A DNA stretch of 11,213 nt from Salinisphaera sp. UBA1666 (GTDB lineage: Bacteria > Pseudomonadota > Gammaproteobacteria > Nevskiales > Salinisphaeraceae), in the NCBI GenBank assembly GCA_002320455.1, contig DCKU01000127.1, positions 1 through 11,213 on the forward strand, given 5' to 3'. This document shows positions 7,292-11,213 of this stretch, piece after piece (position 1 is the first letter of the stretch; every line of letters begins with the position of its first letter). The notes beneath the pieces are model-generated. The model saw only the letters and a list, made by a program, of their open reading frames with translations, searched no databases and was not told where the DNA came from. The translations under genes and the position numbers were made by a program.

Positions 7292-8601
7292 CGGGTCTCG
7301 TTGGGGTCGTGGCCGGCCGTGGGCGCGGGATCGTGTTCGTCGCCCAGCTCGAACAGCTCGCGCGCCGGGCCCAGCAGGCGCTGCTGACGGGCGCCGACCG
7401 CTTTTCGCAGCGTGGCTGTCGGCTCGTGCATGAGTTTATTGGTCAGGATACGGGCCATGTCAGCCATGACCGCGTCCGGGTCCTCGCCGCGCGCCAAGGC
7501 TCGGCGGGCACGAGCCACGGCCTGGTCGCGCTTGGTCTCGGCGCGTCCGCGCAGGTCGCGAATAGTGGCCGTGGCCTGGCGAGAATCCACCCATTCCAGA
7601 TACTCGTCGATACGAGCGTCGATAATCGCATGCGCGGCCTCGGCCGCGGCCTGGCGCGAGCGTTTGTTGTCGTCGATCACGCTCTGCAGGTCATCGACAG
7701 TGTAGAGATACAGATCCTCGAGCTTACCCGCAGCGGGTTCGATATCGCGAGGCACGGCCAGATCCAGGGCAAAGATCGGTTTGCGCCGGCGCTTGCGCAG
7801 CGCTTTCTTGATCTGATCGGCGGTCACGATATGCGCGGGCGCGGCGGTCGAGGCGATCAGCAGATCAGCCTCGGCCAGGTGGGTTGCGACATCGTCCAGC
7901 GACAGGGCGTAACCGTGATAGCGCGTGGCCAGCTCCTGGGCTTTCTCGATGCTGCGATTGGCAAAGATCATCCGCGAGACGCCGATCTCGGCCAGATAGC
8001 GCGCGGTCAGCTCGATCGTGTCACCGGCGCCAATCATCAACGCGCACGACTCGGACACGTCGGTGAAAATCTGGCGCGCCAGCGAGACGCCGGCATAGGC
8101 CACCGACACCGGGCTGGCGCCGATCTCGGTCTGGCTGCGCACGCTCTTGGCTACGGTAAAGCTGTGCTCGAACAGCCGGGTGAGCAGGGTGCCGGTGCCT
8201 TGCGCGGCCTGGGCCGTGCGGTAGGCGTCTTTCATCTGACCCAGGATCTGGGGCTCGCCCAGAATCATAGAATCCAAGCCGGCGGCCACGCACAGGCTGT
8301 GGCGCACGACTTCCCGCCCGTGATGCACATAGAAACAGTCGGCGAGCGTGGCGAGATCGAGGCCGCGCTGGGTGGCCAGCCAAGCCTTCAGCCCGGCATC
8401 GTCATCCGTAGCCAGGCCGTCGTCGACGATCGCGTAGAGTTCGGTGCGATTACAGGTTGACAGAATCGCGCCCTCGACGATTTGCGGCAGGCGCAGAAAA
8501 TCGTCCAGCGCACTGGCAAACTGATCGGCCGGAAACGCCACTGCTTCGCGAATCGACAGGGCGGCGGTATTGTGATTCAGGCCCACGGTGAGCAGCGACA
8601 T
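7288..8601 (-). CDS. hemA: Glutamyl-tRNA reductase
   Basis: This enzyme reduces Glu-tRNA to glutamate-1-semialdehyde with NADPH, the first committed step of the C5 route to 5-aminolevulinate and heme. The 437-residue protein has the N-terminal MSLLTVGLNHNTA typical of the family. The nucleophile is C50 in STCNRTE, the signature GLDSMILGEPQIL spans 108-120, and the NADPH-binding GAGDTIELTA is at 191-200. The C-terminal dimerisation helices run from about 310, with a slightly longer tail than in E. coli (418 residues). It heads the hemA-prfA-prmC operon. No Shine-Dalgarno sequence precedes the ATG; instead a -10-like TAGAAT lies six bases upstream, so the mRNA may be leaderless. It diverges from the TPR gene with only 43 bases between start codons. 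Confidence 0.98.
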
Positions 8602-8607
8602 GCGCGC

Positions 8608-8613
8608 ATTCTA
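8608..8613 (-). promoter_or_regulatory. Candidate hemA -10 element
   Basis: TAGAAT on the minus strand matches five of six consensus bases and ends six bases before the hemA ATG. Transcription would then start at about the A of the ATG. No -35 box lies at 16-18 bases; the nearest partial match, TTGCCC (8634-8639), is 20 bases away, so the promoter is uncertain. Confidence 0.4.
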
Positions 8614-8644
8614 CCGTGCGCGTCATAGCTCTGGGGCAATCGGG

Positions 8645-10444
8645 ATGCGAAACAATCACTACAAAAACAATCGCGGCGATTGGTCAAAGCGTATCGCCAC
8701 CGCGTTGACGCTGGTCGCGGCCTTGGCGACGAGCACGCTAGCGACGGCGGTGGCGCGCGGCGACAACGCGCCTGTTGCGGGCTGGAAAGCAGCGATCAAC
8801 CATGCAATGCGCGACGCTGCCGATGGCCCGGCCGCGCGGATCGCCTATCACGTCATGGCCGGCGAAATGGCGCTTTCGCGCCAGCAGATGGGCGTTGCCG
8901 CCGAGCAGTACGCCGCCGCGCTCGCAATCAACGCCGACCTGGACACGCCGGTCGATGCCCCGGCTGACCTAGCCGAGCGCACTGCCAAAGTGGCGATCAC
9001 CGCGGATCGCGTGGATCTGGCCTATCCCGCGGTTCAGCTCTGGGCGCGCCATCAGCCGCGTGATCGCGCCGCGCAGCAGGCCGCGCTCGAGTTGGCTTTC
9101 ATCAACGACGATGCGGACGGCGTGATGACGTTCGCGCCGCGCTTTTTGGCCACGGTTGACGACTCACCCGCGGCCCGGCGCCAGGCGTATCAGCAGATCG
9201 CCGATCTGCTGTCCGGGAGTCCGGCCCTAGCCGAGCGCGCGGTGACTACCGCCAAGACCATTCGCGACGGCGCCGCCGATCAAACGGCGGCCAATTACAT
9301 GCTCGCGGAGGTCGCGTTCCGCTACGACGATCTGGCCACGGCTGGCCAGGCCATCAAACCGGTCGTGGAATCTGCCCCGGAGTGGGCCGATGCCCATCTG
9401 CTGGCTGCTTTCATCCAGGCCCGCAATCTCGATGTAGAAAGTGCGCGCGCCACGCTGGCAGCGCTTGACGGCAAGGACCGGGACAAAGCGCTCTATCACG
9501 CGCGCCTGGCGCGTTATCTGTTGTCGATCGGGGAAACGGATGCCGGCCTGGGCGAATTCGAAACCGCGGTATCCCTGTCGCCGGACAACCCCGACATACA
9601 GTTCGGCCTGGCGCTTGCGCGGCTGGCCAATAACGATACCGACGGCGCCCGTCAGGCCTTCGAGGCGCTGGTCGACGGGCCTGCCCACGGCGATGCCGCA
9701 GCGTTTTATCTGGGGCGGCTCGCCGAGGACGATGACGCGCCCGATGCAGCGATGCGTTATTACGGCCGCGTGGATCAAGGCGATCATCGCTTCGAGGCGC
9801 GGGCTCGCCTGGCCGCACTCCAGGCCGAGACCGGCCAGATGGAGACCGCGCTTGCCACGCTGGATAGGCTGGCCGAAAGCGCGCCGGAGCGACGCGATGA
9901 TCTGTTGGCCCTAAAAGCCGAGCTGCTCATGAAAAACGACCAGGCCGATCGGGCGGTTGCGCTCTATGATCGGGCGCTCGCGCATCGGCCGGGCCAGCCC
10001 GAGCTGCTCTACGGGCGCGCGCTGGCTTATGAAAGCGCCGGCGATATTCCGGCCGCAAAGGCAGATTTGGAGCAGATTCTTGAACTGGAGCCGGATAATG
10101 CCATGGCGTTGAATGCGCTGGGCTATCTGCTGACCGAGCATTCCCAGAACTACGCGCGCGCCGAATCGCTGATCCGGCGGGCGCTGGCGAGCCAGCCCGA
10201 CGATGCCTCGATGCTGGACAGCCTGGGCTGGGTGCAATACAAGCAGGGTGATTTAGACGCGGCGCGCACGCACCTTGAAAAAGCCTATGCGGCGAGCCCG
10301 CATCCGGAAATCGCGGCGCATCTGGGTGAGGTGCGCTGGGCCCAGGGTGATCACGACGCGGCCCGACGTATCTGGCGCAAGGCTCAGACTGCCGATTCTG
10401 ATAACGACACGCTCACGCGCACCATCAACGCTCATCGCTCATGA
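8645..10444 (+). CDS. Exported TPR-repeat protein encoded upstream of lolB
   Basis: The product is 599 residues from the ATG at 8645. A start at 8588 would add 19 residues that overlap hemA and precede the signal sequence; GGGG at 8633-8636 is a plausible ribosome-binding site for the later one. Residues 1-37 form a signal peptide (basic start, hydrophobic IATALTLVAALATSTLATAVA, likely cut after AVA). The rest is helical and acidic, with degenerate tetratricopeptide repeats clearest in the second half, for example LYDRALAHRPGQPELLYGRA and the segments around NALGYLL and MLDSLGWVQYKQGDLDAA. It resembles the TPR protein found in this position in pseudomonads (PA4667, from memory), whose molecular role is not settled; a periplasmic scaffold is an inference. 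Its stop overlaps the lolB ATG (ATGA). Confidence 0.88.
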   Translation: MRNNHYKNNRGDWSKRIATALTLVAALATSTLATAVARGDNAPVAGWKAAINHAMRDAADGPAARIAYHVMAGEMALSRQQMGVAAEQYAAALAINADLDTPVDAPADLAERTAKVAITADRVDLAYPAVQLWARHQPRDRAAQQAALELAFINDDADGVMTFAPRFLATVDDSPAARRQAYQQIADLLSGSPALAERAVTTAKTIRDGAADQTAANYMLAEVAFRYDDLATAGQAIKPVVESAPEWADAHLLAAFIQARNLDVESARATLAALDGKDRDKALYHARLARYLLSIGETDAGLGEFETAVSLSPDNPDIQFGLALARLANNDTDGARQAFEALVDGPAHGDAAAFYLGRLAEDDDAPDAAMRYYGRVDQGDHRFEARARLAALQAETGQMETALATLDRLAESAPERRDDLLALKAELLMKNDQADRAVALYDRALAHRPGQPELLYGRALAYESAGDIPAAKADLEQILELEPDNAMALNALGYLLTEHSQNYARAESLIRRALASQPDDASMLDSLGWVQYKQGDLDAARTHLEKAYAASPHPEIAAHLGEVRWAQGDHDAARRIWRKAQTADSDNDTLTRTINAHRS

Positions 10445-11061
10445 AACGATTCCTTGTTCTGATTCTGCTGGCCATCGCGGTGTCCGGCTGTGCCGTCATT
10501 ACCAAACCGGACCAGCGCGAGGCCGGCATCGCCAACGGCTCGGCCTGGCAGGCGCATCGCGCCGAGCTCAGTGATTTTACGACCTGGTCGCTACAAGGCC
10601 GCGTGGCCACCGGCCAGCTGCTGGGTTGGACGGGCAACTTGAGTTGGCGCGAGCGCGGCGAGACCTTTGATGTGCGTCTGGCCGGGCCGCTCGGGGCCGG
10701 CGGTATGCGGGCCCGCGGTACGCTAAACGAGGTCACCATTGATACCGATGACGGCGAACACATCGTGACGCGCCAGCCCGATGTGCTGGTCGAGCGCGCG
10801 CTGGGGTGGCAGTTCCCGCTGGCGCCACTGCGCTACTGGGCACGCGGGCTGCCCGCGCCCGGCGACTACGAGCGAATTTCGGTGGGCGACGACGGCCGGC
10901 TGCAATCGATTACGCAGAACGGCTGGCGCGTCAGCTACGAGGCCTACACCACGCCGGTAGGTGCGCCGGCGCCGCTGCCGCGTAAGATCGTGCTCGATAA
11001 CGACGAGACCCGTATTCGTCTGGTGGTCGATCGCTGGTTCGACCTGCCGGATAACGGCTGA
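10441..11061 (+). CDS. lolB: Outer-membrane lipoprotein receptor LolB
   Basis: LolB accepts lipoproteins from the periplasmic carrier LolA and inserts them into the outer membrane. The 206-residue product is of normal family size. It is itself a lipoprotein: a short basic-hydrophobic signal (MKRFLVLILLAIA) leads to the lipobox VSGC with the lipidated C17, and the next residue is Ala rather than Asp, consistent with outer-membrane sorting. The mature part carries family features such as FTTWSLQGRVAT (about 44-55) and LSWRERGETFDVRLAGPLGAG (about 64-84). The identification also rests on position directly downstream of the TPR gene with an ATGA overlap, and upstream of tRNA-Gln. In the arrangement I know, ispE follows lolB; here a 110-base spacer leads straight to the tRNA. 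Confidence 0.93.
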   Translation: MKRFLVLILLAIAVSGCAVITKPDQREAGIANGSAWQAHRAELSDFTTWSLQGRVATGQLLGWTGNLSWRERGETFDVRLAGPLGAGGMRARGTLNEVTIDTDDGEHIVTRQPDVLVERALGWQFPLAPLRYWARGLPAPGDYERISVGDDGRLQSITQNGWRVSYEAYTTPVGAPAPLPRKIVLDNDETRIRLVVDRWFDLPDNG

Positions 11062-11065
11062 GCCC

Positions 11066-11076
11066 GGGGGGGGGGG
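11066..11076. repeat. Homopolymeric G tract (11 G)
   Basis: Eleven consecutive G residues begin five bases after the lolB stop codon, followed by CGACCGG. The tract is outside coding sequence and about 50 bases upstream of the tRNA promoter. Such runs can change length by slippage and are also error-prone in sequencing. Confidence 0.9.
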
Positions 11077-11128
11077 CGACCGGCGTTGGGAGGCGGTGCG
11101 AGGTCGCGGCTGAAAATCAGGTCCGCAA

Positions 11129-11157
11129 TTGACACGACGTGCGTGTCTGAGCAGAAT
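11129..11157 (+). promoter_or_regulatory. Promoter of tRNA-Gln
   Basis: A perfect -35 box TTGACA (11129-11134) is followed after 17 bases by CAGAAT (11152-11157), which matches the -10 consensus at four of six positions. Transcription would start near 11164, about eight bases before the tRNA, with a GC-rich discriminator (GCGCAGC), as expected for growth-rate-controlled stable RNA genes. A perfect inverted repeat, GACACG/CGTGTC (11131-11136 and 11142-11147), overlaps the -35 box and spacer. Confidence 0.75.
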
Positions 11158-11171
11158 GCGCAGCTCTCGAA

Positions 11172-11213
11172 TGGGGTGTAGCCAAGCGGTAAGGCAACGG
11201 GTTTTGATCCCGT
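11172..11213 (+). tRNA. tRNA-Gln (anticodon TTG), cut by the window edge
   Basis: The first 42 bases match bacterial tRNA-Gln: acceptor strand TGGGGTG, a D-arm containing AGCCAAGCGGTAAGGC, and an anticodon stem ACGGG/CCCGT around the seven-base loop TTTTGAT, giving anticodon TTG. The variable loop, T-arm and 3' acceptor strand lie beyond the window. The gene has its own promoter. Its place after lolB is conserved in pseudomonads, where ribose-phosphate pyrophosphokinase (prs) comes next. Confidence 0.95.

Noticed and set aside
8588..8644. N-terminal extension of the TPR protein
   Set aside because: It overlaps the hemA start, and the signal peptide and ribosome-binding site fit the ATG at 8645.
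9227..9787. A 186-codon open frame on the minus strand within the TPR gene
   Set aside because: No recognisable domain or ribosome-binding site; it is explained by third-position GC bias of the TPR gene.

Overview
The window is a GC-rich, densely packed chromosomal segment that looks like the core genome of a gammaproteobacterium. The strongest taxonomic clue is gene order. A hemA-prfA-prmC operon diverges from a gene for an exported TPR protein followed by lolB, then a tRNA-Gln(UUG) gene at the right edge. As I recall, this matches the pseudomonad-type arrangement, except that ispE, which normally sits between lolB and the tRNA, is missing. An outer-membrane lipoprotein receptor (LolB) implies a Gram-negative cell with two membranes. 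The genus cannot be read from the sequence; a high-GC marine or halophilic lineage such as Salinisphaera is a weak guess.

Layout, left to right. (1) Positions 51-4231, minus strand: a tightly packed run, in transcription order, of a YkuD L,D-transpeptidase, a CDF-like membrane protein, a JAMM/M67 metallopeptidase, prolyl-tRNA synthetase (proS) and a small exported lytic transglycosylase. Neighbours overlap by 4-47 bases or are separated by 7, so one transcript is likely. (2) Positions 4232-4329: a divergent intergenic region. (3) Positions 4330-5343, plus strand: an isocitrate dehydrogenase with NAD-type cofactor residues. Its end overlaps the convergent prmC end by 32 bases, and a strong hairpin-forming repeat lies just beyond it. 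(4) Positions 5312-8601, minus strand: hemA, prfA and prmC, covering the first step of tetrapyrrole synthesis from Glu-tRNA, release factor 1 and the methylase that activates it. (5) Positions 8645-11061, plus strand: the TPR protein and lolB, overlapping by ATGA. (6) Positions 11062-11213: a spacer with an 11-G run, a good promoter with a TTGACA -35 box, and the first 42 bases of tRNA-Gln.

No stretch longer than about 110 bases lacks a gene. I see no insertion sequence, prophage, CRISPR array, toxin-antitoxin pair or defence system, and I do not think the window holds an undescribed multi-gene system. The points worth a second look are a CDF-like protein whose usual metal-binding residues all appear replaced, an orphan JAMM peptidase in the same operon, prfA and prmC lying in one reading frame separated by a single UAA, a possibly leaderless hemA mRNA, the hairpin at the isocitrate dehydrogenase/prmC convergence, and the missing ispE.
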